From NCBI GenBank assembly GCA_963556145.1, contig OY744463.1:4030001-4094000 (forward strand): DNA of 64,000 bases, in the 5' to 3' direction. Each line of letters starts with the position of its first letter. Position 1 is the first letter of the stretch. The translations under genes and the position numbers were made by a program. Source of the DNA: Hygrocybe punicea (taxonomy: Eukaryota > Basidiomycota > Agaricomycetes > Agaricales > Hygrophoraceae). A model generated the notes under the pieces. That model was not told where the DNA came from. It searched no databases and saw nothing but the letters and a program-made list of their open reading frames with translations. Below are positions 34,595 through 46,320 of this stretch, in pieces.

Positions 34595-36854
34595 GCCAGG
34601 CACTTATTGTGACAATGATGTATGCTTCACCTAGTATTGCTAGAATTAATTTTAGATTTTCTAGATGAGTACTTGCAAAGTTGGGTGTTTAAGGGTCCAA
34701 TTTTGGCAGAGGGCTCAAATACATTGTTAATAGCTCTCTCTGTAGGATCAAATAAAATACAAAATTTACCCTACTTGTGGGTATGGTATACTTACATCTA
34801 TGCAGAGCCTTACCCTGCCAACTGAGGTGTTATACAGCATGTAAGAGCATTAAGAAAATCCAGCCACCTGTACCAATATGGCAATTCGGCCCCATTTAGG
34901 AAATCGGCAAACACCAGTTGAAATTCTCGCGCGTGTTCAAGCCATGTCACTCTTCATCTCGACCTCGATGGGCAAACGGTGCAGAAGGACACAATGCTAA
35001 GATTTCTTTTTATGTTTCTATGTTTACTCTACTAACTAATTCCACGTAGTTTTAGGTCTTTTCCAGCAACGTCGTGTCAGACGACCGTGACAAATACCAC
35101 ACCAACAGCAACGCCAGGACGGAGGCCAATGATGCGACGCCCATAACAGAACGACACGGACAACGACCGTGAACGCAACGGGGACAGGAACGGCCATGTG
35201 GACGAGAACCCAGACTGCAACAACAAGAACGGGGACCGGAACGACGAGAACGGGGACAGGAACACCAACAATGGGGACCGGAATGAGGACAGTGGGGACG
35301 GCAACGAAGACAATGGGACCGGAATGACGACAATGGGGACAGCAATGAGAACCGGTACAACGGCAGTGGGAATGGCAACGAAGACAACAGGGACAGCAAC
35401 GAGGACTGGTATGACGACAGTGGGGACAGCAACGACGACAACGGGGACCGGAACGCTGACATTGGGGACGGCAACGAGGACCGGAACGAGGACAGCAGGG
35501 ATGGCAACGAGGACAATGGGGACCGGAACGATGACAATGGGGATGGCAAGGACGACTGGAACGATGATGGGGACGACAAGCACGGGGACGACAATGGCAA
35601 GGACGACAACGGCAAGGACGATAAGTACAAGGGGGACGAGGACGAGGACGAGGACAAGTGTGAGGGCGGCAGGGGCAAGGATGATGAGGACGATGATGGG
35701 GACGATGATGATGAGGACGATGAGGACAGCGAGGAACATGAGGATGATGAGGACGATGAGGAGGACTACGGGAACGGGGACGGGGGCAATGGACGACAGA
35801 CAACGAAGACGGTGAGGACAGCGAGGACAAGGACGGGGAGGAAATAGACGGCTCAAAGTCACCTCGCGACCCAGAGTCACTTCACGACCACGCACCTTCG
35901 CATCAATTGACATGGGTGGGGCGTTCACGAGGTTACCAGGGACGAATCGACAGCTGAGAGAACAACGGCAGCGGCAGCAGCAACAAACCCCCCCCCCCCC
36001 ACGGCAGCAGCAGCGGCAACAGCAGAAGCAATGGCAATGGCAGCTGTAGCAGCAGGACCTGGAACGGCAGCAGCAGCGGGGTTGGGAACGACAGCAGCAG
36101 CGGGACCGGGACTGAGAACGGCAGCAGCAGCGGGGGGTGGGAACGACAACGACGAGAACAGGGACGGCAACAGCAGCGGGACCGGGAACGGCAGCAGCAG
36201 CGGGACCGGGAACAGCAACAGCAGCGGGACCAGGAACGGCAGCAGCAGCGGGACCAGGGCTGGGAACGGTAGCAGCAGTGGGACCAGGGCTGGGAACGGT
36301 AGCAGCAGCTGCTGGGGTGGAAATGGCAGCGGCAGCAACGGAACAGGTGGAGGCCAATGGCAATGGCAAGGGGAACAGCAGCCGGAACCGGCAGTGACAA
36401 TGGCAATGGCAAGGGGAGCAACTGCAGCGGCAATGGCAGCAATGGCACGGGCAGCAGCAATGGCAACCAAACTGGCCCACTGGCACCGGCCATGGCAAGG
36501 GGAGCAGCAGATGGGGTGGAGGACAAGTGATATGAGATGAGGGTGGGGCAATCCCCCCACCGTCCTTATTTTATTTTGTACCTATGTAGAATACATAAAT
36601 GACTTTCCACTTACCTGGCCTGAATGTCAGAACACGTGTATCACATGATGATCAACAAAGCGCGTATCTACACGTGACATGTCACATGGGTGATGTCACA
36701 TCTGGGCGCCCAGACGTGACATTCTATATTGTGACACATGTGTGACCGTCAAAACAACGCGTCGGGTCACATGAACAAACAACTACAAGACCAAATAACT
36801 ACAAGCCCATCAAACGTGGTTGAAAATTTCTTCTTACCTCACCACCACCACTGC

Positions 36855-37283
36855 CACCTTTGATAACACTACAGGATCTTTGGCTGTTGTACCGGGCAAC
36901 AACCAGAGATTCTGGAGTGTTATTGGCATGACAGGTATGTGATTTCCTTTGGATTTGCTGTTTAGTTCACAGGGCTACATTTACTGTTGCTTTTTCCGGA
37001 GTCAGGTATTGTCTTTGTCATGTTTGCATTCAGATAAGGGATATCTGTTAGCTGATTACTAACAATACTCTTTTCAAGGATTACTTTTTAGTGAATATTG
37101 TGTATCTCTGCATGCCCAACCGTCGGTGGTGGGTCCTCAGCAATGAGCGCTTGCCACCATGGGTCTTCGATTAGGAATTCAGGGAGGGTGAATCCACCTG
37201 AGTTCCTGGCTAGGCAACCTACTTGTAGCGGGCCTGGTGGCATTGACAAGAATTTATTGGGTAAGTCTCATTTTCATTATTAA
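36855..37283 (+). CDS. Small spliced conserved gene module, E2 right arm (mirror copy)
   Basis: Reverse-complement duplicate of 31911-32339 with no sequence difference noticed. Exon ending ACAG/GTATGT at 36934, then the SACHHGSSIRNSG exon ending at 37259-37260 before GTAAGT. Function unknown. Confidence 0.35.
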
Positions 37284-39125
37284 TCCTTGTATTATTGACA
37301 TTGTATCAACAGGTGATGTGTTTTACTTGTCTCAATTTCTTGTATTGTGTTTCGTTTGTATTTTCATGGTTTGTTTGTTTTGTGTTCGCAAAAATTTTGA
37401 CATTACTTCTCTTGTCAATCAGTCTTGATCAAGAAGGAGAAGAGCTCCTCCTTCGAGATTGAGACTGAATGACTTTTCTTTGCAACTGTATTTTCTTCGT
37501 AGTGTTCTTTTCACACTTGAATGTGTGATTTCACATTGTTGTACTTTAGTGGATGTAATGTAAATCACTGTGGGCCTATTTATTGATTTTTATCGCTGCT
37601 AACCCTAACCCTAAGTCACTGGGAGGAAGTTTGGAGGTGCATGAATATAATATTCAGATATCTTCTCAAGATGAAAATGTGTGAGTACATTACTTTATTG
37701 AACCAGCCACTTTTCATGTAAGTGGTTGTTGTGAAATTGGAGCATGTGACCAGACAAGATAAATCTCTCAGATTGCTAGTCATACCTATTGGCTAGGTGA
37801 AATGACCACCTACCTCTGTGAAAACCAGCTTGTGCTGGCTGAGCAAAATATTTTCTGGTAAAAACATATTCCCACAAGATGCTGTTCCATGGTAGGCCAA
37901 ACACTATTAGTTGACTAGCAAACGTACCCATTTCTGTTGATCAACCCATGCTAACTGGCCAGCCAATGCATCAGCCAACCCATCTCTGCTGGTCAACCAC
38001 ATTTCTCTGCTAGTCAGCCAACCAATGCCTGATGGCCAGGTAAAATATCCCTGCTTGTATGCCAGCCCATGCCTGATAGGGAGCCAATATAGGCTAGAGG
38101 GTTGGCGAACCCATGCTTGATGGCAAGCCCATATATGCCAGTGGGTTGGCCAACCCAGGCCTGATGGCCAGCCAAGATAAGCCAGAGAGTCCACCAATCC
38201 AGGCTTCCTGGCCAGCCAAATATGCAACTGGGTTGGCCAACCCATGCCTGATGGCCAGCTAAAATATGGCAGTGGGTCGGCCAACCCATTCTAGATGGCC
38301 AGCCAACATATGGCAGTGGGTCGGCCAACCCATGCCTAATGGCCAGCCAATATATCCAGTTGGGTCAGCCAACCCATGTTGGATGGCCAGCCAAAATATC
38401 TCTATGGTCGGCCAACCCATGCCTGGTGGCCAGCCAATATATGGCAGATGGTCAGCCAACCCATGTCTGATGGCAAGATGAAACCCCCACCCAGTTGGGC
38501 AAAATATCCCCTGGTTGGCCAACCCACTTGGGGTGGCCAGCTGTATGCCTCAGCCAAGCCATCCGCCTTGGGAAAAGATATTGGTCGGCCGAGGTTGGCT
38601 GGCCCACTTCAAGTGGGAATTGTCCATCTCGGCTGACCCACGTTTCATGGAAAAGATACGCTGAAAGGGCTCACACACTCATGTACTATAAAAACGGTCC
38701 CCGAAGACCATACAAAAAAGAGATACCCTTAGTCCCTGTTTCCCTCATAGTTAGAATCATTTTAATCACTTCAAATGCTCGTCCTCGTAAACCCTTAGCC
38801 TTTTTGTAGTTCACTTCATTCACTTAATCTTTATTCCTTTATTTGTTCATCGTTTCCGACCCGACCCGACCCGACCCGCCATACCTGACATTGTCGGCAT
38901 CGTCGGGTTCTTCGTTATTCATCCATTTTCACTCCGTTCATCGCCGGATTCACCGTTGGTTGCCCAGTTTTATGCAGTGGCTTTATATTTTACTTACATT
39001 CCCTTCCTTTTACTACTATCCCCAACACTGATTATCCACAGTCACTTCTACGCTGACACCCCTCAGGTTAGGATCATCTTTCTTTATATTGTTCCGAAGC
39101 CACACAGAACCCGCATCTACACTGG

Positions 39126-39560
39126 TCAACCCAAGCCCCACAGCAAGTGCTGATCCCAGTCAACCCGGTGCTGCAGCAATATCTGGACCTGGGTCAACCC
39201 AGTGCTGCAGCAAGAGCTGGACCCTGGTCAACCTGGTGCTGCAGCAATATCTGGACCCTGGTCAACCCAAGCCTGCAGCAATAGCTGCACCCCGGTCAAC
39301 CCAAGCCTGCAGCAAGAGCTGGTCCATGGTCAACCCAGTGCTGCAGCAATAGCAGCAGCCAGGTCAACCCACATTGCTTGAACAACTGGACCTGGGTCCA
39401 CCCAACCAATCCAGAATAGCTGTCCTGGGTTAACCTACCCCATGGCAGAGCTGACACTGGGTTGACCCACCCAGCCACCCTTGACCAGCAAGAGCTGTAT
39501 CTGGGTCAACCTACAACCCCACATTTCCCCAGCAAGAGCTGTCTTTTGGGTTAACCTACC
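39126..39560 (+). repeat. E3 right-arm minisatellite (outer part)
   Basis: Units with GGTCAACCCA, GTGCTGCAGCAA and AGCTGGACC, the inverted counterpart of 24720-25440. The inner part of the same array is 29190-29409. Confidence 0.85.
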
Positions 39561-39638
39561 CCCCCAGCAAGCAACTGGGCTATGTGTACCTACCTTTTGC
39601 AACTATATCTGAGATACCTAAACAACTGGGTCTACTGA

Positions 39639-40235
39639 CTAAGCTGGTAAGCACTAGATTCAGCAAGAAAAAATTGGATGATCAATAAGTCAAGAAATAT
39701 CACACCTTTTTCATTGAATATCCTCCCTTTATAAGGGTCCTCTATATGGTTGACAGGGATACTGACACACCACAGGTCTGTTGTAGCTCCATACATAGTT
39801 CATCGAGGTAGATATCAGGTGAATCTGCTAGCATAGTCATCATGTACTGTTTGGGCATCAACTGATGATGTAGGTTAGAGATGTGAGGCACTCACCTGCA
39901 TATCATAATCACATAGAACTTTGGGTGTCTGTGGCTTTGTACATCGTGAAACCAGCTTCACCGGTCATCTTGAAATGTGCGAGTATTCGTCGGATAGTGC
40001 GGGGGGCTACATTGGTGAACATGGAAGTATCATCCACAGACATATGAGTGCTGAGCCATATTATTGTCCACTGAAGGTCCTTGGTGACAGCCTTCCCTTG
40101 CACCGTAATGATGAGCAGCAAGTCAAGCATGGTTGTGGTTGCAGGCCCAATTTGGAAGGTGGAGGAGTTGATCCATGTCCAGGGAATAACACGAGGGGGA
40201 TGGACCATCTTTGAACCAACTTTGGTGAGCAACTA
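39639..40235 (-). pseudogene. Tc1/mariner-type transposase, N-terminal helix-turn-helix exons
   Basis: Minus strand. An exon at about 40235-39893 includes AVTKDLQWTIIWLSTHMS and VAPRTIRRILAHFKMTGEAG, a typical paired-type HTH. A frame break (1-bp loss) occurs near 39930, then DYDMQ. After an intron, 39846-39706 reads YMMTMLADSPDIYLDEL...VSLSTI and RTLIKGGYSMKK, with a premature TAG at 39744-39742 (TGG to TAG). The donor GTGTGA at 39705 and acceptor CTTACCAG lead into exon 39643-39639, which continues at 24655 on the far side of E3. Confidence 0.8.
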
Positions 40236-40805
40236 AAAGGGGTTCAGGCAGATGTTGGTAGATAGTTTCAATAGAATTTCTGAGCATTTTGCGTCTGACT
40301 GCAGGTGGTGATGCAAAATTTTGACTTTTTAAAAATGGAAACTTGGGCCTCCTGCTTGGAGGTGCAACTAGAATTATATTTCAGGAGCTCAAATACAAAT
40401 TTTCATAAGAAATGGCCACGAATTGAGTGAGCTACAGCAATTCAAAATCTACCTATCAAAATGATTACCAAAAATGGCAATGGCCAAGTCACGTGCAAAG
40501 TACAATAAAGCCCAACACAAGAAGTAGTCTTGCAACTGTGGCAGGTAGTTGTTGAGATAATACATTTTGAGTCTTGCTTTTGCTGCCTCTACATGTTTGA
40601 GATAGTCAACACTGCCATCATGGGCTTTGGCTTTGAGACCTTCATATCATTGGCATGGATCAAGTCAAAGATTCAGCAAGCCAGAACTTCTCAATGCAAT
40701 TAGAATACTCACAGCATGCCCAAATGTAAGACAGCAATTCATTGAAGTGAGTATGATAGCTGGATAATTTCTTATGAGAGTTGATTCAGTCATCAGAGAA
40801 GCTCT
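40236..40805. other. Non-coding stretch between mariner gene and hAT-like element
   Basis: About 570 bp, AT-rich. I see no gene and no clear mariner terminal repeat. Confidence 0.4.
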
Positions 40806-40813
40806 GTTGGGCC

Positions 40814-43800
40814 TAGTGTTGCCACGGCTTGGTCCAGCTCAGCTCAGCTATGGCTAACAATGGCTAACCCATATATGGGTTGTTAGCCAGACCAGACTGT
40901 TGTGGCAATGGCTAAACCGCAGCTAGCCATCCAAAAAATGAAATTAACAGCAGACTGCCTAACGACCACTGTCAAGGTCGAATCTCACCACCAATCTCAC
41001 CACACCATGCCTGACGCCAACAGCCACAGCCACACCAGCTCGCGACAACGCTGGCCAACCCCAAACAAAGGCTACAGCACCCCAATGGTGACCAGCAGAG
41101 GGGCAAGGAATGAAGCGGCAACGGAAGCAGCGGGGCACCTACTCCTGTTATGTCTTTTCTTGAATCTTTGTTTTTTTTTTTTTACTTCCAACTTATTTCT
41201 GATTACAGCACAAATGATCTCGAGGCAACAGCAGCCCAGACAGCAGCAGCAACGACCAATGATGGCAACAGCAACAGCGGCAACGACAGCAACAGCAGTG
41301 CCAGCAGCGACAACAAGCGATGCATGCCAGTCCCAGACGTAGCAGAGGGTTGTGCACCCACCTCTGCTGCATTGCTGAGTTTTTTTTCTTACTTTTACTA
41401 ATGAAGATCCACCTAGCTATGCACAAGGACAACATGGCCACATCCAAACACCCTGCAACTGGACAATTACAATCATCACAAAGCCTGTACAGCCTACTCC
41501 CCTCCCAATCTGTGTTCCCCCATGCAGCTTCCGCACCATGGTCCACACCACCACCACCACCACCACCAGTAACACAGCACCTCATAAACAGTTGCCATCT
41601 GACATCCCCACTCACCCCTGAGTGCACACCCCTCCCGCTGTGCATGGCTTTCCTGCGCTCCAAGCCTGAGCCAGACCTCTACCGCAAAGCCATAACTGCC
41701 CACGTGCGCTGTTCACCAGAGGGGCAGAAAATCCTCATCATGGGTGCACGTCTGGCCGTGTCCATCCAGTGCCCGGTCACTACACCTTGTTCAAGGCAGA
41801 GACTCGGAGGAGGCTGTGGTGGGAGGTTTTTTATTACGATTTGACCTCGAACTCGGGCTCGCAAGTTCAGGCACCACCACCACCACCACCAACCATCAGC
41901 TTCTTTGCCACTATGGCTGCTGTGTTTGCCCTATGGCACTGATCAGTCACAACCACCATCATGGCCAACATCATGACAGTGGGGCCAGCAGCAACATTGG
42001 ATAAACAAAGAGTCATTGCCTGCATATTTGTATGCATTGTCCACACAGTCGTTGTCCATCCATGAGTGCCCCATTGGATCTTGATTATCTGGTCACGTTG
42101 ATATGCTAATCGAGGTGCTGTGCACTACAAAACAACACTCTTCGACTGGTGCAATTACGAGTAAGTGAAGTATTTAGCCTCTACAAGTATCGCGACAATT
42201 GCGATCGATGGTGCGACTTAGCGATTAAAGTTGCGACAACGATAGAAGGTCGAGGTATTGAACTAAAGTCGGTGATGGTTAAGCTCAAAGAAAGTAATGT
42301 CATGATGCTTTTCGAGGGAGATATAATGAAGTGGGAAGGGGGGAATGGTGCACTCTCTTGTCATTAAGCGTATTCTACATAGCTATTTTATATGTTGATG
42401 GTCGGAGATCGGAGGCGAAGTAGAAAGTCGTGGAGAGAAAGAAAATTTACTCTAATAGGGGTCGAAAGAAAGGAATATGTATGAATCACATGAAAACATA
42501 GCCAAAAATGGTGCTGAAAGGAGGATGAAGGTGATCTTGTAACAAAGGACAAACAAAGGAGTCTGGTGGAAGAAAGGGAATAAGTGTTCTAAACGGGTTA
42601 GTCTATCTGAGCTGAAACGGGGCACTGCTATATGAAAGGCAAACGATTATGCGAGAGTCCAGGGCTTGATCTGATTCAAAGGTTTTCTTTCTTGGTCCGC
42701 AACTTTGTCAGAGATGTTCACGATATGATCGAGAGGTCACACGAGTGGTCACAAGCCATCGTGAAGTCGCAACATCTCGGGCTCATTTTTGAAGGATAGC
42801 TGGAACCTGTTCAATTCATCAATTCGGTGGTCAGCGTGGGTGAGTGCGTATCAGCATGTATATTGCATGCACAGGTCAGCAAAATGGTAAACATTGCATG
42901 CCAGGTGGGGCTGGCAGCCGACCCTGATGAGTGAGTCATTTCTTTCAGGCTGTTGTTGGGGAGGATATTGAGTGGGAGGGGGGCACCATTGTCTCATTGT
43001 TTTAAGAGTAGGTTCGTGTCGGATTGTATGGGCTACCCACTGCTGATCTGGATGGTTTGTATACAGCATGTATGCCAGCGGATGTTGATGAGCAGGCATT
43101 TTCACCTGAATCCAGTGTGCTCCTGAGGTTAGACATGTCTGGATATGTGGACATGGACGGCTTGGACTTGGGCAGGGGCATGGGCATGGAGGAGGATTTG
43201 GGGAAGGAGGGAAGGGGAATGAAGATGAGAAGTCCCCACCCCTCTCCCCATAGCCCTGCCCCACTGCCTCCCTGAGCCAACCACCACCTCGCGAATGGGT
43301 ACGGCCATGTCAATTGACACATGCATGGCATTTGTGAGGTGAACACAAGGACCATAACAACGATGACAGCTGACGAGGCCAATGACGATGGACAGGGCAG
43401 GAGCAACAGAAAGGAAATGAGGACAAGTCTGCCCCTCTCCCTGCTGCCCAGCCCACCTTGCAAATATATATAGCCATGTCAATTGACCTGTGTGCCGCAT
43501 TCACAAGGTGTTCAGGCCACCTGCCCTTTCACAGGTGCCTCGGAAGGTGCATATAAGTAGGTATATTTCATTTTTTCATATATAGATATGCAAAATGAAG
43601 ATGAAAAAACAGGTGCACATACCAGTGATCAACACCTGAAAAACTCGCGAAATGTGGCCATACATGTTAGTGAGGTGTGGGAGGCAGCAGACGGGTTATC
43701 CAAGTGACGTTGAAGCTGCTGGATACCTAAATTTCCCAATTTGGGTATTTGTTAATGGCTAATAATGGCTAGCTGTGGCTAAGCCTAGGTTTAACCGTTA

Positions 43801-43881
43801 GCCAAGTGAACAGCTCGGCTCGCCTAATTATTGGTCCAGCTCCAACGGCTAATGGTTTTGGACCGAGCCATGGCAACACTA
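40814..43881. mobile_element. hAT-like non-autonomous element 2 (3.1 kb, GGCTAA-rich ends)
   Basis: Starts TAGTGTTGCCACGGCTTGG and ends CCGAGCCATGGCAACACTA, with a perfect 8-bp duplication GTTGGGCC (40806-40813 and 43882-43889). Subterminal runs of ATGGCTAAC/GGTTAGCC occur at both ends. The interior includes CAGCAG-rich sequence, two CCTCGC-family palindromes (43286-43340 and 43455-43509) and about 900 bp (42000-42850) without recognised content. No transposase. Confidence 0.9.
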
Positions 43882-43889
43882 GTTGGGCC

Positions 43890-45176
43890 AGTTCTTAAGT
43901 GCAGCCTTCAAATAATCCTGAATGGTATGGAACATGGCATGGATGGAGGAAAATGTTACATGCTTCATTGCTGACATCTGTTCAGTTACCTGGCAGACAC
44001 TATATGCACAGCATGATATTTATTACAAAAATATCTTGAAGTTGTGTTAAAATTAATCTATGTTACTTTAACATATCATAAGCAACAAAATTTGAAAAGA
44101 TATTGCATAACTTTTATTCATTTTTGACAAAAATATAATGAACAAATAATTACATTACTTTGAGTCCAGTTGGTGAGTGGCTTCATTCCTTATTTCATGA
44201 CATTCATTATGTCTAAAATAATACTTTGCTGAAAATTATGTAGAAATTCCACAATATATTTCAGAACATTTCTTCTAATCATGTGTTGAAATAAAATAGA
44301 TTAATTTTAAGATATCCTTTTCATGTTTTTTTCTCAAAGTATACCCAAGAGGGGAAAACAAGTGGCTAGTCCTTGTTTCTGCAGAAGTGCTTCTTCAGTT
44401 CCCACAGGGAGTAGAGTAGAGTGAGTGCTGATCTGTTCAGACCAGGCTTTTCTGAGGTCTTTTATAGGGTGGGGAGACAGGGTTCTCTCCAGAAATGGAA
44501 GGGGGAAGACTTTGCCTCAGCTAACCCTTAGTGATGGTGGCTGGGTGCTCTTATTATAATTTCCATCACCAGTGAGCTTGTATAAATGATATTTATCATA
44601 GTTAATAGACAATAAATGGAGCATTTGTCTGAACACCAGCAAACCCTCTACTATGCCACCAAAGAAATATCTTAAGGCACCAGCTGCACAAGCACAGACA
44701 GAACCCTGTGTACATGGCTCACCCACTGGCAGGACTCATGAGGCTCAAATAAAGGTAAATGCATTCAGTTCAACTAAATCCAAGTCCCATCATCCTGTTC
44801 TGGAGAAAGCTCTTAAGAGACTTATTATATACTTATATATTATGTCATGCACTATATACGGTAAACACCAATCTCAGCCTCAAAAAAAAAATTGAACTCC
44901 CTCAAATTGAACTCCCTCAATTGATTTTGGGAATTTCTTCCTCTCGTCAAATGGAGCATTTTCGCAAGACAACTAAGAAAAATATCTACTTATGAAAGCT
45001 CCCAAATCTTTGTCACATTTTGGTGGTGACTAGGTGATTCGCACCATAAGAGTAAAATGTCTGAATTGATACCTGTCGCGATCTGTCTCTAATCTGTAAA
45101 CATCGTCATTAATTCGTCAGATCTGCAAGTCAAACATGGTTGGCAGCCTTTACCGAACACGAATCAGGCTAGGCTT
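43890..45176. other. AT-rich non-coding region
   Basis: No gene supported. It contains a short tandem repeat TTGAACTCCCTCAAA near 44890-44920. Small open frames on both strands have no recognisable content. Confidence 0.4.
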
Positions 45177-45980
45177 TCATACTTGGCGGGTCAAATTGGT
45201 TATCGTCATTCCCTCAACCGGCGTCGAAGAGGAGGAAACTTCGACAGTGTTCGGTGAATGTATCGACAAGACATAGGTGGCGTTGCACTGAATATCTCGC
45301 CATGTCCTCACCCTTAAGAAAACCCATAGGGTTAATAACTGACGCGGTGGACAGCTCCATGGCAAGAGTCAACCCACGAAATATTGGCAGCTTTCTCACC
45401 CTGCCTCAATGTGTACTGATACGTTGCCCCAGCATTCAGCACGAGGGATACACTCTCCCTGCGTTGGAGAAATATCATTGCGCCGCCACTGCCAAAGTTA
45501 TCATCTCCGCGCATAAGTTGCAAGGTTGCAGCATCGTGTGTGTCGTTGGTGAATTCGAGTAGAACTTCATAAGGTACTGTGCAAGTCGGCATGAAGATTA
45601 AGATGAAAAGCGCAACTCCCCGCGCCCAGGGGTTGCCATTTCCATGAGAACACAGTACCACTGCGAAGAAGAATTGGCTCCGGATGAACTTATTGTCTTC
45701 CAAATCTGGCATCCTAATTGTTTTGCAAAATTATTAGGGAGCACGAAGATCTAGAAACCTACACGACATCTACTGGGTTGCGGACAATGCACGGCCAATC
45801 CTCACGATATTTTTGCAATATTTTGGCAATCGTCTCAATTGTCTCCAATAGATGATGCCGGCCATTCCCGAATTCAGGACAACCCGACTGTATAACTAAA
45901 ATGCTCAGGTAACTACTAGTGGGACCCCCAATTGCCGCAAACCAGAAAGTTAGTCTTCCTGCAAGTTTTCCTTTATTCAT
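45177..45980 (-). CDS. Unrecognised host gene, three probable exons
   Basis: Minus strand. Exon 1 starts MNKGKLAGRLTFWFAAIGG at 45980 and ends before GTAGGT (about 45763). The acceptor ATTAG joins MPDLEDNKFIRSQFFF in frame. This exon continues VPYEVLLEFTNDTHDAATLQL, MIFLQRRESVSLVLNAG and ISWVDSCHG. A further exon probably ends TWRDIQCNATYVLSI...ITNLTRQV at 45177, but that junction is not clean. The middle part looks like a beta-sandwich strand series. I do not recognise a family. It shows no premature stops and no TE homology, so it may be a real host gene, tail-to-head with the ML-domain gene. Confidence 0.45.
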
Positions 45981-46320
45981 TGCAGTGAGTGATGAGCCAG
46001 ACCTGGGTTATGCCCGTCACCTTTATACAGAACTGGGGGATTTTGGTCGGACCTATTCATGGAAGTTAAGAGACCGTTTGAAATTTGAGCTCGTCTAATA
46101 ATTGAATAACTTGCCGCAAGTAGCTTCAAGTCCAAGGACAACAGACTTCAGAAACTTGTCAGATGAAGGAAGAAGGTGGGAGTAAACTTCGGGGTATATG
46201 GTTTGTGGGCCAGTGCCTCAAGCATTTGTTGTGTTCCAATGAAGACAAGATGTATTGTGAAAATCAGGGGACATGTACCACCTCATATTAATCGTGCAGA
46301 AAAAAACCCTTTATCAGTGG

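Larger units (their letters stand above)
29873..38671. mobile_element. E2: giant palindromic foldback element with E1-type termini
   Basis: The left end CACACCTTACAGC and right end CTGAAAGGGCT are the two E1 terminus types, in inverted orientation relative to E1. The flanks are TACACACT (29865-29872) and CACACACT (38672-38679). From 30866 to 34376 the left arm is the reverse complement of 34818 to 38328: coordinates pair to a constant sum of 69194, shifting by one at a poly-G run near 33195. The arms are therefore at least 3.5 kb and essentially identical. The left arm has about 650 bp more minisatellite than the right. The loop is about 255 bp once the spurious gap is removed. No transposase gene. 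Confidence 0.8.
29410..39121 (+). mobile_element. LTR B, split by E2 (LTR halves 29410-29872 and 38672-39121)
   Basis: Starts TGTAGAGGG and ends CATCTACA. CTGG lies immediately outside each end (29406-29409 and 39122-39125), a probable 4-bp duplication within the E3 minisatellite. The two halves join into one LTR matching LTR A in inverse orientation. E2 sits between them with its own 8-bp duplication. Confidence 0.75.
24658..39637. mobile_element. E3: large foldback element (about 5.3 kb, expanded to 15 kb by nested insertions)
   Basis: The ends CAGTAGAGCCAGTCGTTTTG (24658) and the complement of CCCAGTTGTTT...CAGTAGAC (39637) are inverted, and both run into GATATAGTTGCAAAAGG, then a GGTCAACCCAG minisatellite. 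It is flanked by ACTAAGC (24651-24657 and 39638-39644). The arms match inward: 25640-25875 with 28795-29010, 26505-26660 with 28490-28735, and 27190-27330 with about 27970-28110. This leaves a loop of about 600 bp. An LTR carrying E2 sits in the right arm (29410-39121) and a hairpin MITE in the left arm. Its removal restores the mariner intron-exon junction CTTACCAG/CTTAGTC. Confidence 0.75.

Noticed and set aside
29873..38671. E2 as a pure assembly or library hairpin artefact
   Set aside because: The flanking LTR is continuous across it, terminal 8-bp repeats are present, the minisatellite lengths differ between arms, and E3 shows an older diverged palindrome of the same design. Still testable with long reads.
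44340..44660. Possible RNA gene in a structured-looking GC-richer patch
   Set aside because: I could not fold a tRNA cloverleaf or recognise any RNA family; left unannotated.
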